From an uncultured Bacteroidales bacterium (lineage in GTDB: Bacteria; Bacteroidota; Bacteroidia; Bacteroidales; UBA932): DNA of 64,000 bases. The DNA lies in contig CAMVGM010000005.1 in the NCBI GenBank assembly GCA_947167015.1, forward strand, positions 1 through 64,000. The letters are read 5' to 3'. Made by a program: the position numbers and the translations under genes. Below, piece after piece: positions 32,224 through 41,390 of this stretch. The first letter of the stretch is position 1. Each line of letters starts with the position of its first letter. The notes beneath the pieces were generated by a model. That model had not been told where the DNA came from, searched no databases, and saw only the letters and a program-made list of their open reading frames with translations.

Positions 32224-33272
32224 ACAGTGCCGAGGGATTTATCATTGCGGATCCGCGCCGTAATCCAAGCCAGCAGTTTGTTGACCGGCCGGCAGAGAAG
32301 CAATGCAAGCAACATCGCAAGGGAAGCCTGCGCCACATCGGGAAGGACGGCATTAAGGGGACCGTAATGAAAAAACATATAAAAATGCAGATGCAGGATA
32401 TACAGTTCAAGCGAATACTTTCCAAACCACCCGAAAAAACCTGTCACGGCTTTCCCGATCCAACCGTTTCCCAGAAAACCCAAGACAATGCACAACAGCG
32501 GAATAAAAAACAGTTTTTGGAATACGCCCGTCGCGTGATTGAGCCAATAACCATCCACGCGGTGATTGACAACCGTCAGTATCAGGTATGCCAGGGTAAT
32601 GACCGCCAGGCAAATATGATAGCCGGTATCAGACAATCTGTTGTCCTTCGCGGCAAATCCGGCCAAAATGCCGATGATAAAAAACGGGATCTTCACGATG
32701 CCGATCTCCACAAGATCATAATAATCGCCGGCAAATGATCTCAGTCCCCATAAAGCGAGGTAGACGACCCCCAGGACAACCGCCGTCCGAACGATGACAG
32801 AAGCATTGTTCCCATCCTGTCTGAAAATGGTTTTATATACAAACGGGAACAGAAGATACAGCAACACCGAAACGGACACATACCACATTCCCCCGTAATT
32901 GCCCCCGAACCAGAAATATGTCGTTGAAAGCTGGCCGACATACTCCGTGAAACCATATCCTTCCCTGGCGGCGAGGAAAAAAGTATACAACGGAAAAGAC
33001 AAGATAAGGAAAGGGATGAACAAGCGAAGCAGACGCCGTTTGTAAAAACCTTTGATATCCTGGTTTTTTGAGAAGGAGTAATAAAGGCCGAACCCGGACA
33101 GGAACAACAATCCCTCCGTAAAAACCGGCTTTGTCAACAAGGTCGAAATCTTGTACGGAATCCCGGAATTGATTGCCTGGAACCCAAACCAATGGGAGAA
33201 CATGACGGCAAACATCGCAAAGCCCACCAATGCCTGGCGGTATGTGCTGATATTATCGGCTTTAATTCTCAT
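32220..33272 (-). CDS. Membrane acyltransferase 3 family protein
   Basis: GLLFLSGFGLYYSFSKNQDIKGFYKRRLLRLFIPFLILSFPLY; polytopic. Confidence 0.87.
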   Translation of the reverse strand: MRIKADNISTYRQALVGFAMFAVMFSHWFGFQAINSGIPYKISTLLTKPVFTEGLLFLSGFGLYYSFSKNQDIKGFYKRRLLRLFIPFLILSFPLYTFFLAAREGYGFTEYVGQLSTTYFWFGGNYGGMWYVSVSVLLYLLFPFVYKTIFRQDGNNASVIVRTAVVLGVVYLALWGLRSFAGDYYDLVEIGIVKIPFFIIGILAGFAAKDNRLSDTGYHICLAVITLAYLILTVVNHRVDGYWLNHATGVFQKLFFIPLLCIVLGFLGNGWIGKAVTGFFGWFGKYSLELYILHLHFYMFFHYGPLNAVLPDVAQASLAMLLALLLCRPVNKLLAWITARIRNDKSLGTV

Positions 33273-34596
33273 CCCGCTTCAAATCAAATGTTCTTCCGAA
33301 TCTTGCCTGATAGGCCTTCAAATTATATTGGTCACGTTCATCATAAGACTTATGGCCGATGAAAAAGTAAGGTATGCTATTGGAATAGGGTATAAATTCA
33401 AAACGGGTCCAGACCTTATTGCCAAAGGACAGAAGCGAATAGATCACCATCAACTGTGCACACAGTTTTACAGGGAACCGGAAGGATGAAGGACGGCGTA
33501 CCTTGGGCCTGGCACTCTGCCGGGGCATCTCGGATCCCGTTTCAGATACAGGGCGCACAAAACCATTCCTCGGCCGCAGCATAAAGATGATAAAGACAAC
33601 GTAGAAAACGCTATACGGGAGGGCCAGTCTGAATCCGGTCGGAATCATTATGAACAACCTTGTCAAAAAACAATATGCCACGGCAAATCCATAGACGACA
33701 GACCCGTTTTTATAAAAGTGACAAATCTTATCTCTCGAATACAGGATGAAAAAGCAGAATATGATCTGAAGGGGATTGATTACAAGTCTGAGCGAAGAGC
33801 CGTCTTCGATCTCATAATTGGCATAATCACCCATCTCCATAAACTCCTGAAGCGCACCAATGGCACCCTGTTTCAAACTGTTAATTAAAGAAAGGCTGCT
33901 CGTAAGGATAACGAAAACCAGATAGATGATGAAAAGAACCCCCGGATTCACTTTCCTGATTTTAGGAATCAAAAAGGATAGAGGAATCAACGCGATGAAT
34001 ACGATGCAACTTGTATGGAACAGGACGGCGACGATGGTATTTACCATGATTATCAACACCGTTTTCGAGGTGTGCCTTGCCGGGTCCGTCAGGTACAGAT
34101 AGAGATAGTACAGGGCGAAATTGATAAAAATCAACGCCAGCATAAAACGAAAAGGGTTTTGAATCAGAATAAAACCCAACTTAAGAGGAATCAGTAAAGC
34201 CAACGCGGACGCCCACTTGTCCGTCATCGCCGAAGTTAACTTATAGGCTGAGAACAGATAAGCACATTTGGCAAGACACGATATCAGGATAAAATCCGGT
34301 ATTATTTTCGGCATAAATGAGAACAAGGCCCAGGATGCCGGTTCAGCCAGGAAACGAATCAGCGCCCCGGCATACTCGTCTCCGTTTTCGTAAACCAACT
34401 CGTAATTCCGCCAGTCCGCACCCGTCATATAGCCGAAACAGAGGAAAATATACAGCCAGACCAGATAAACACGTCTCCATTTCATAAATCGGGCAGCCGA
34501 TTTCTTCCCCTTCCCCGGATTCAACCCGAAATCCAGGTAGAAACCGAAAGCAATGGTCGCCAGATACAATATGGTGGAGAGAATCCAGGAGAGCAT
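33262..34596 (-). CDS. EpsG-like polysaccharide polymerase (Wzy-type)
   Basis: Polytopic; GYMTGADWRNYELVYENG; LIQNPFRFMLALIFINFALYY typical of the EpsG family. Confidence 0.78.
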   Translation of the reverse strand: MLSWILSTILYLATIAFGFYLDFGLNPGKGKKSAARFMKWRRVYLVWLYIFLCFGYMTGADWRNYELVYENGDEYAGALIRFLAEPASWALFSFMPKIIPDFILISCLAKCAYLFSAYKLTSAMTDKWASALALLIPLKLGFILIQNPFRFMLALIFINFALYYLYLYLTDPARHTSKTVLIIMVNTIVAVLFHTSCIVFIALIPLSFLIPKIRKVNPGVLFIIYLVFVILTSSLSLINSLKQGAIGALQEFMEMGDYANYEIEDGSSLRLVINPLQIIFCFFILYSRDKICHFYKNGSVVYGFAVAYCFLTRLFIMIPTGFRLALPYSVFYVVFIIFMLRPRNGFVRPVSETGSEMPRQSARPKVRRPSSFRFPVKLCAQLMVIYSLLSFGNKVWTRFEFIPYSNSIPYFFIGHKSYDERDQYNLKAYQARFGRTFDLKRDEN

Positions 34597-34607
34597 TCAA
34601 AAACGAG

Positions 34608-35717
34608 TTAGATGGCGGACAAAATCTCCTCCAGATAATTCATTGAATCCAAGCGCATTCCCCGCCATCTTTCATTGACCTCCTCCCAATCGACCGGTTT
34701 GGATACCAGTTCCGCAACCGAGGCGTCCAGTCCAAAGACAAGACGGTCTCCAAGACCGAACTTGTTCAGCAGGGTCTGCAGGCGCGCAACGCCGCGCGTC
34801 GGATTGGCGACGGTCAGGAAGGGTTTGTTGAAGATAATGGAGAACACGGTTCCGTGGAAAGAATCCGTGATTACGAAATCGGAGTGGTATATGGCGGAGA
34901 GCCATTTTTCGACCGGTTCTATCACCTCCAGCTTGCTCACGTCCCCTGTCTGCGCCTTCATGTCCACCCGCCTCAGGTCCATACGTTTCATCAAGGCAGA
35001 AATGCCTTCCGAATTGACCACGGCTTCATCCAGGATATACGTAAACAGATACCCTCCAGGATAATCCCATTGACTATGGAACAGTTGTTCATAATCTGCA
35101 GACGAAAGCAGCAAGGTCGGATCAAGCACCACCTGCACGGCATCTGCCGGCACGCCCAGACAATCAACCAGCAGGTCTTTCCCGCTTTCTTCCCGTACCG
35201 AAATCCCGCGAAACTCTTTCAACAAGCGCGAAACAGCCTTTCTCTTATCATCCGGATAATCCATTTCCTCGGTACCGAACGAGGCGGCATAACTGAAACG
35301 GGGGACTCCCGTATTCTCCAGAAAACTGAAGAAGAAATCGTCAATGCTGTCCTTCGCATAGCGGTATCGCCATACCTGGTCGCTTCCGACCACGAAAGCA
35401 TCAAAACCAAGTTTCAGACAACGTCGCAATTCCTGTGTCGTATAATACGGCTCGGTAATCGGGGACAGATACTTCTCCTTGAACAAGTCAGTATTCACGC
35501 TTAATGCCGCAGACCTCTTCGCCAGATAATCTTCAATCAGATGAAGCCTGACCAGCAGCCCGTACACCTTGAATTTCAAGCCCGTCGGACGGTTTCTCCT
35601 GCGGTTGATGAAAGTCACCTCGTGTCCCATCCCGGCAAGCACGGTCTTCAGCGCAAAGGCCTGAAGCATACCTCCGTAGTTATTGTTGAACGGGACTGTC
35701 AGCAAACCTATCCTCAT
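34608..35717 (-). CDS. Polysaccharide pyruvyl transferase family protein
   Basis: RIGLLTVPFNNNYGGMLQAFAL; DAFVVGSDQVWR; DFVITDSFHGTVFSIIFNKPF. Confidence 0.92.
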   Translation of the reverse strand: MRIGLLTVPFNNNYGGMLQAFALKTVLAGMGHEVTFINRRRNRPTGLKFKVYGLLVRLHLIEDYLAKRSAALSVNTDLFKEKYLSPITEPYYTTQELRRCLKLGFDAFVVGSDQVWRYRYAKDSIDDFFFSFLENTGVPRFSYAASFGTEEMDYPDDKRKAVSRLLKEFRGISVREESGKDLLVDCLGVPADAVQVVLDPTLLLSSADYEQLFHSQWDYPGGYLFTYILDEAVVNSEGISALMKRMDLRRVDMKAQTGDVSKLEVIEPVEKWLSAIYHSDFVITDSFHGTVFSIIFNKPFLTVANPTRGVARLQTLLNKFGLGDRLVFGLDASVAELVSKPVDWEEVNERWRGMRLDSMNYLEEILSAI

Positions 35718-35727
35718 AAAAATACGC

Positions 35728-37269
35728 TCAATGTTTCAAATGCAGTTTCCCTTTGGCAAAACTGAAGGCCTTCCGCCTCCATTCCGGCGTCAATCCCAGG
35801 AACCAGACGGAAATGCCTACGCTCAGGACGGAAACAAAACCCAAGACGAGGAACCGGACAATATGATTGTCGAACAAACGGTCGGAGAACCGGTACAGGA
35901 CAAACGGGACGATCACGGCAACGACGGCGACCTTGAGGCAATCCACGAACACCCCGAGGATATCCCGCCACCGGTAATCCGCGATCTTGATGATGAGCAG
36001 CGGCTTCACGATCAGTCCCAGGATGGCATATGCCGCCATCAACCCCCAAGAAAGACACGTCGGAGGGAAACCGAGTTTATATAGCACGTATACGATCGGG
36101 AACAGAATGAACAAGATGGAGGGAGAGATCATCGCGTTCTCCCGTATCCTTCCCTTTGCGTACAGCGCAGTATAGAAAGATGTGTCAAAAACCTGGAAAA
36201 GGCAAGTCACGATTGTCAGCCGTACGAAGATATTGGTATACTCAGGCACTTCTTTCAGCCAGATGGAGAGCAATTCCTCGGACACCAGGAAAATCGGCAG
36301 CGCCAGAAGAAGCATCAGGTAAAAACTGAATTTCGTCGAGACAAGGAGCAGGCGCTGGCTGCCCGCCTGGTCGCCCACGGCCAGTTTTTTTACTATCTGA
36401 GGATTCGCGGCGGTCCGGAAACTGTTGACGAACTGCTGCGCAGCGGCATTCACCTGATTCGAGATGGACATCGCGGCCACGGTGGCCGAGGTGAAGAACA
36501 TATTCAGCAGGATGCTGGCACCCTGGGTGACCAGGGCGAGCGCGGTGTTGGCGAACAGATTCCACCCCGAATAGCTCAGGACGCCTTTCAGGATGCTCCA
36601 GTCCCACGAGAACTTGAAACGCGTTTCAGAGAATCTCCTCACGCAATAGATGCGATAGATCAACGCCACGCACGTCTGGACGGCACAGAGAAGCATCGCA
36701 TAGAAAGCCAGCTTGTCAAAGCCGCCTATCTTGAGCAGGTAACAGATCGCCAGTTTCAGGACCACGTCGATAATGCTCACGTAAGCATAGACGTTCATTC
36801 GCTCGTGCGCGATAATCGATGAGTTATACGGGACCTGGATGATATGGATGACCGTCGTCAGGATGGAAAAATGATAGGCAATGAGGGCGGCATCCATCCT
36901 GTCCGCCGGTATCACCAGTTTATGGCGGACAAACCAGAGGCCCAGCGTCTCCGCGACCACGACGATGAAGAGGGCCAGCAGGAAATGGACCGTCATCACG
37001 GAGGAGAACGTCCGTTTCAGTTTATCGAAATTTCCGGTTCCGAGCTCGAACGTCAGGAACCTGGACGTCCCGTGTGAAAGGGCGCTGTTCAGGAACGACA
37101 TCATCGCCACGACACCGCCCACGGCCTGGTAGAGGCCATAGTCATCTACACCCAGGACATCCAGAATGACGCGGGAGGTGTACAGCGACACCGCCATCGC
37201 GAACAGCATCCGGATGTACAGGAATACCGTGTTCTTCGCTATGGTCTTGTTGGTGGTTACTTCTGCCAT
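35728..37269 (-). CDS. Polysaccharide flippase (Wzx/MATE-like)
   Basis: NTVFLYIRMLFAMAVSLYTSRVILDVLGVDDYGLYQAVGGVVAMMSFLNSAL; 12-14 TM pattern. Confidence 0.9.
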   Translation of the reverse strand: MAEVTTNKTIAKNTVFLYIRMLFAMAVSLYTSRVILDVLGVDDYGLYQAVGGVVAMMSFLNSALSHGTSRFLTFELGTGNFDKLKRTFSSVMTVHFLLALFIVVVAETLGLWFVRHKLVIPADRMDAALIAYHFSILTTVIHIIQVPYNSSIIAHERMNVYAYVSIIDVVLKLAICYLLKIGGFDKLAFYAMLLCAVQTCVALIYRIYCVRRFSETRFKFSWDWSILKGVLSYSGWNLFANTALALVTQGASILLNMFFTSATVAAMSISNQVNAAAQQFVNSFRTAANPQIVKKLAVGDQAGSQRLLLVSTKFSFYLMLLLALPIFLVSEELLSIWLKEVPEYTNIFVRLTIVTCLFQVFDTSFYTALYAKGRIRENAMISPSILFILFPIVYVLYKLGFPPTCLSWGLMAAYAILGLIVKPLLIIKIADYRWRDILGVFVDCLKVAVVAVIVPFVLYRFSDRLFDNHIVRFLVLGFVSVLSVGISVWFLGLTPEWRRKAFSFAKGKLHLKH

Positions 37270-37271
37270 CG

Positions 37272-38432
37272 TTATGACATGGAGCGCTTCAGCCTGTTCA
37301 CCAGTCGAAGCGCCAGACCATATACTCTCACAAAAACGTTATCTTTATGGAACTCAAGCCAATAGGTCCTCCGATCCGCGGCCGTCGCCGTGCCCAGATA
37401 ATCTATGAAGCCAAGGTTATATTGCTTTGGAGAAACACCCTTCTTCCCGGAAAGCACCTTTATCGCCCGGTCCGTTGCAGCATCGTATCTCCAATCTATC
37501 CCCAATTGATAATTGTTTTCCCGGTATGCATCTATCGTTTTCTGCAAGCCGTCTTTCAAGGAAAAGGTCGTGGCATAATCCGGCACATATTCCTTGATCT
37601 TTCTGTTGCTGACGATCAGATCCAGCGCACGTCCTGCAATCTCCCCCTTCCGGTCAGGATAGCAGCGCTTGTACTCCTCACTGGTCAGATCAAAAACCTG
37701 CGGGGCCTTCCCCAACAACTCGCCAAGCGTCTTCAGCACATCATCCCATGAATAAGGCGTATCTCCGCTGATATTGAAGGCTTCGCCATAGCATTTCCGG
37801 TTCCCGATTATTCCGACGACTCCCACGGCAAAGTCTTCGACCCGCATCATATTCCAACGGGCAGCACCGCCATCCCAACGGAGCACCGGTTTTCCGCTCA
37901 GGATACGCGCGCAAAAAGTCCAGTGATATCCGTACAGCGGCATGACGCCATAGGGGATCCTGGTATCGTCATAGGTGACGCAAGGGCGGACGACAGTATA
38001 ATTGAACCCCAGTTTTTCGGCCTGCTCTTTCAAATAGCATTCGCAGCTCCACTTGTTCACGCTATAATCCCAATCCGGGAGCACTTTGTCGGCATCCTCG
38101 TCTTTTATGCCCGGCTTCCTGGTATCGTAAACGCATGCGGTCGAAATGAATACGTACTGGTCGGCTATGTCGTGCAACAGGTCAATGCTATATTCTATCT
38201 GTTTCCGATTGTAGCAGATGAAATCGATTACGGCGTCAAAATGCAGCCCGTCCAGCTTCGATCGCATCAGTTCCCTGTCACGATAATCCGCCTTGATCAG
38301 CGTAACTCCTGCCGGGATTTCCCTTTTCTTCTTTCCGCGATTGACAATCGTAACCTCGATATTCCGGGACAGCGCCTCGGCGACAACCGCCGAACTTAAT
38401 ACACCCGTCCCACCGATTAACAAGAGATTCAT
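37272..38432 (-). CDS. NAD-dependent epimerase/dehydratase
   Basis: [43 protein letters not shown] (YxxxK). Confidence 0.85.
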   Translation of the reverse strand: MNLLLIGGTGVLSSAVVAEALSRNIEVTIVNRGKKKREIPAGVTLIKADYRDRELMRSKLDGLHFDAVIDFICYNRKQIEYSIDLLHDIADQYVFISTACVYDTRKPGIKDEDADKVLPDWDYSVNKWSCECYLKEQAEKLGFNYTVVRPCVTYDDTRIPYGVMPLYGYHWTFCARILSGKPVLRWDGGAARWNMMRVEDFAVGVVGIIGNRKCYGEAFNISGDTPYSWDDVLKTLGELLGKAPQVFDLTSEEYKRCYPDRKGEIAGRALDLIVSNRKIKEYVPDYATTFSLKDGLQKTIDAYRENNYQLGIDWRYDAATDRAIKVLSGKKGVSPKQYNLGFIDYLGTATAADRRTYWLEFHKDNVFVRVYGLALRLVNRLKRSMS

Positions 38433-40219
38433 TTCTTCCAATTAACGTTTTCCTTGATTACCTTGGCCGGAACTCCGGCAACGACGGCCTTGGCCGGGAC
38501 GTCCTTCGTAACGATGGCTCCGGCGGCGACAACCGCACCGTCCCCGATCGAAACACCTTTCAGGATCGTCGCTCCCTGCCCGATCCAAACATGCTCCCCA
38601 ATCTTGATGGGCGCGGATTTCCTATAACCTTCCTCGCAGATGGTATGCCCGTCGTACGACCTGATTACGACATCCCTTCCGATAGTGGCACCCTTTCCTA
38701 TTTCCACGACATCTCCGACAGTAATCTGAACATTCTCGTTGATAGAACCGCCGTTCAAGATCAGTTTCCCGCCCTTGATTACGCGGATATAGCTGTTAGC
38801 GAAGACCGTGAAGCGCTCATTTACAATCATTTCGCTGTTGCTTTCCAACAGGATTCTCGTTTCGGGGCGAGACCTCTTGACTTGCTTTACTCCGGTAATC
38901 AGTTTCGCGTTCAGCGACAATCTGGAGCCGGGGTCCATCTGGATGACCGTCCGGCTTTCATTCAAGAAGAGCGGAGAGCGGTTCTTTTTCTTGACCTGTT
39001 TCGACAAGTAATTGATCCGCAAAAAAGTAGCCCAGGCCGGAATGGAAAGGCCCAGTTTCAAGAAAGGCGAGATGAAGGAAGACATTTTCTTGCCGATTTT
39101 AGTGATAATGTTCCGCTTTGGGAAATACTTCTTCGCAACCCGGTCGAAAGGCATCTTGTCCAAGTCCCGGAAAAAAGCATCCCTGTTCAGCGGGATTGAA
39201 GAAAGGGACTTCTCCATGGCAGGATTCCCGGCCCTGGCATCATCCATCGTGAATTCCCGCCAGGAAATCCGGTCCTTTATGCCATTGAAGAACGCCATTC
39301 CCTTTTCCGAATTGACCATTACCAATGACGTACCCTTATCCTGGTCCATGGACGGATCTATCTTTTCGATGCCCCAGAAATCCGCCAAGGTAATGTCCGC
39401 TTTCTGGGGAAAGCCCTTGAAGGGGCAGTCATAACAGGACGGGCGGCTGAAATTGCCCACCTGCAAATAGCCGATGAAGAATAAATCGTGCCACCGGTCC
39501 TTGCAATACTCTTTCCCGTTGGCGAAATTCACTCTGAGCGAGAAATTGTGCCAGCCCCACTTCTTCGCCTTGAATTTAATCCCGGTCGCCCTGGCGCCGA
39601 ACTGCTTCTCCAGCATTTCCATATACTTGAGAAAGACTTTCGGGGAGTTCACCCCGCGGCAGATAAAATCGCAGGTGACCAGATTGTCATATTCCCTGCC
39701 TAAAAACTTATACAGGGCATGAATCTGACAAGGACAGGCGCAGTATAGGACGGATTGACCGGAGCGCAGAAGGTTCCGGACCTCCCGATACTGGCCGGCC
39801 ATTGAACTTTGCAGATACTTTGAACTGCGTATCTCATCCAATTTCGAAGGGTCATCGGACACGATGTGACTGACCGAATGGTCCTCGTTATAGACCGCCC
39901 CTCCGACAAAGGCCTTATTCTCATACGCCTGCTGAGCCAGCATCGAAAAAATGCCGCCGGAGGTACTGTCCAGCCTTATTCTTTCATCCAGCGTATAGGC
40001 CGCATATACTGCCGGGGTCTTGAACCTGGTTACATTCTCCGCCGGACGGATCATCGGACAAACCTTTTCACACAAACCGCAGTCCACGCATTTATCCTTG
40101 TCCACTACCGGATACCAGAACCCCTCTCCGTCCGTCACGAACCGGATGGCATTATGCGCACAGACATCGCCACAGGCGCTGCAGCCGCAACATTGAACTT
40201 TATCTTTGATTTCAATCAT
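38429..40219 (-). CDS. FrhB/HdrF-like 4Fe-4S protein fused to a C-terminal left-handed beta-helix acyltransferase
   Basis: [16 protein letters not shown] and [16 protein letters not shown] (two 4Fe-4S motifs), FrhB-like middle, C-terminal [54 protein letters not shown]. Confidence 0.88.
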   Translation of the reverse strand: MIEIKDKVQCCGCSACGDVCAHNAIRFVTDGEGFWYPVVDKDKCVDCGLCEKVCPMIRPAENVTRFKTPAVYAAYTLDERIRLDSTSGGIFSMLAQQAYENKAFVGGAVYNEDHSVSHIVSDDPSKLDEIRSSKYLQSSMAGQYREVRNLLRSGQSVLYCACPCQIHALYKFLGREYDNLVTCDFICRGVNSPKVFLKYMEMLEKQFGARATGIKFKAKKWGWHNFSLRVNFANGKEYCKDRWHDLFFIGYLQVGNFSRPSCYDCPFKGFPQKADITLADFWGIEKIDPSMDQDKGTSLVMVNSEKGMAFFNGIKDRISWREFTMDDARAGNPAMEKSLSSIPLNRDAFFRDLDKMPFDRVAKKYFPKRNIITKIGKKMSSFISPFLKLGLSIPAWATFLRINYLSKQVKKKNRSPLFLNESRTVIQMDPGSRLSLNAKLITGVKQVKRSRPETRILLESNSEMIVNERFTVFANSYIRVIKGGKLILNGGSINENVQITVGDVVEIGKGATIGRDVVIRSYDGHTICEEGYRKSAPIKIGEHVWIGQGATILKGVSIGDGAVVAAGAIVTKDVPAKAVVAGVPAKVIKENVNWKK

Positions 40220-41387
40220 TCTTTCCTAAGTCTTCCCGCTTTTCTACAGAAGCGCCGGCTTGCAACTCTTCTTCTATTTCGGGATTGATCCTCTTCAACC
40301 GGCCGATCTGCGTCATCAGCGACTTTGTCGAATCGCGCCAGCCGATTATCTGATTGTATGGGAACGCTTCGTGATTGTCGACGAACTGCAGCAGATACGC
40401 ATATGCTGAATTAAAGCGAGCCTTGTCTTTGTGATACAGATCAAACCCGGCAGAATCAGCCATCAGATAGAAATCCACGAAAAAATCCAGACAATAAACG
40501 GAATAGCTGAACGCCTTCGTCCTTGCCAGTTCTCCGGGCATCCGTCCGTCTTCTTCAATCTGCTTGAAAGTCCTTCTTTCGGAAAACTCCCTCAGCAAAC
40601 GCTCCGCGCGGGTTTCGTCTCCCACGAAAAGGGATATGTTCAACAATGTCACATCATAAGACACGCCCAGGTTGTTATCGGCCTTGGACTGCTGCTTTCC
40701 CTGCTCGCTCGACGCCATCCAATCCCCCAGTTCACGAAACCAGGACGTAAACATTCTTTTCCTTCTGGGACCGATCGACTTGACGGAATTGACCAGCCGG
40801 TATGATTCCAGAACATCGTTGAACCCGTGCCCTTCCAGGATCCCGACACTTCTTCCCCTGTTGCCATTCTGTCCGGGAACGACCTGGGCATACAGGAAAT
40901 CGGGATACATATACGTTTCCGGATTGATGAACCAAACGTCCATCTGTTCGCGATACGCATCAAAATACTGCCGGTCTTCCGTAAGGAAGAATGCTATGGC
41001 GAGCAATTTCATACGGTCCCCCAGTTGTGCGATTTTAGCCTTGTCCATATCCAGGCTCTGGGGATTCACCTGTCCGTCACGGTTCACGTACACCGTCTTC
41101 CCGTTTCTCTCTTCCGGCCACCAATAAGGCGCCATCGTGCAGTAATAGTGCTTATCCTCGGAGAAGGAACTCTTTTTGTCCGTCACGGTCAAAGGCGGCA
41201 GTGCCAGGCAAGAATCCGCCTGAGCGATATACCTCGCGGAAAGGTCGGCTTTCTCCGGATCATACTTGATCTCGTTCAGCTCGCCGACATCCCATATCAG
41301 CACTCCGTTGGCGGCTGAGAGCAGGTTCTTCCCCGGGAAGGCCATCAACGCTACCGCGACCAAAGAAGCAAAGTACAACCTGTTCAT
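40212..41387 (-). CDS. Secreted alginate-lyase-superfamily protein (active-site-variant)
   Basis: Signal peptide; [31 protein letters not shown]; position of the usual NNH motif reads [10 protein letters not shown]. Confidence 0.8.
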   Translation of the reverse strand: MNRLYFASLVAVALMAFPGKNLLSAANGVLIWDVGELNEIKYDPEKADLSARYIAQADSCLALPPLTVTDKKSSFSEDKHYYCTMAPYWWPEERNGKTVYVNRDGQVNPQSLDMDKAKIAQLGDRMKLLAIAFFLTEDRQYFDAYREQMDVWFINPETYMYPDFLYAQVVPGQNGNRGRSVGILEGHGFNDVLESYRLVNSVKSIGPRRKRMFTSWFRELGDWMASSEQGKQQSKADNNLGVSYDVTLLNISLFVGDETRAERLLREFSERRTFKQIEEDGRMPGELARTKAFSYSVYCLDFFVDFYLMADSAGFDLYHKDKARFNSAYAYLLQFVDNHEAFPYNQIIGWRDSTKSLMTQIGRLKRINPEIEEELQAGASVEKREDLGKND

Positions 41388-41390
41388 TTT

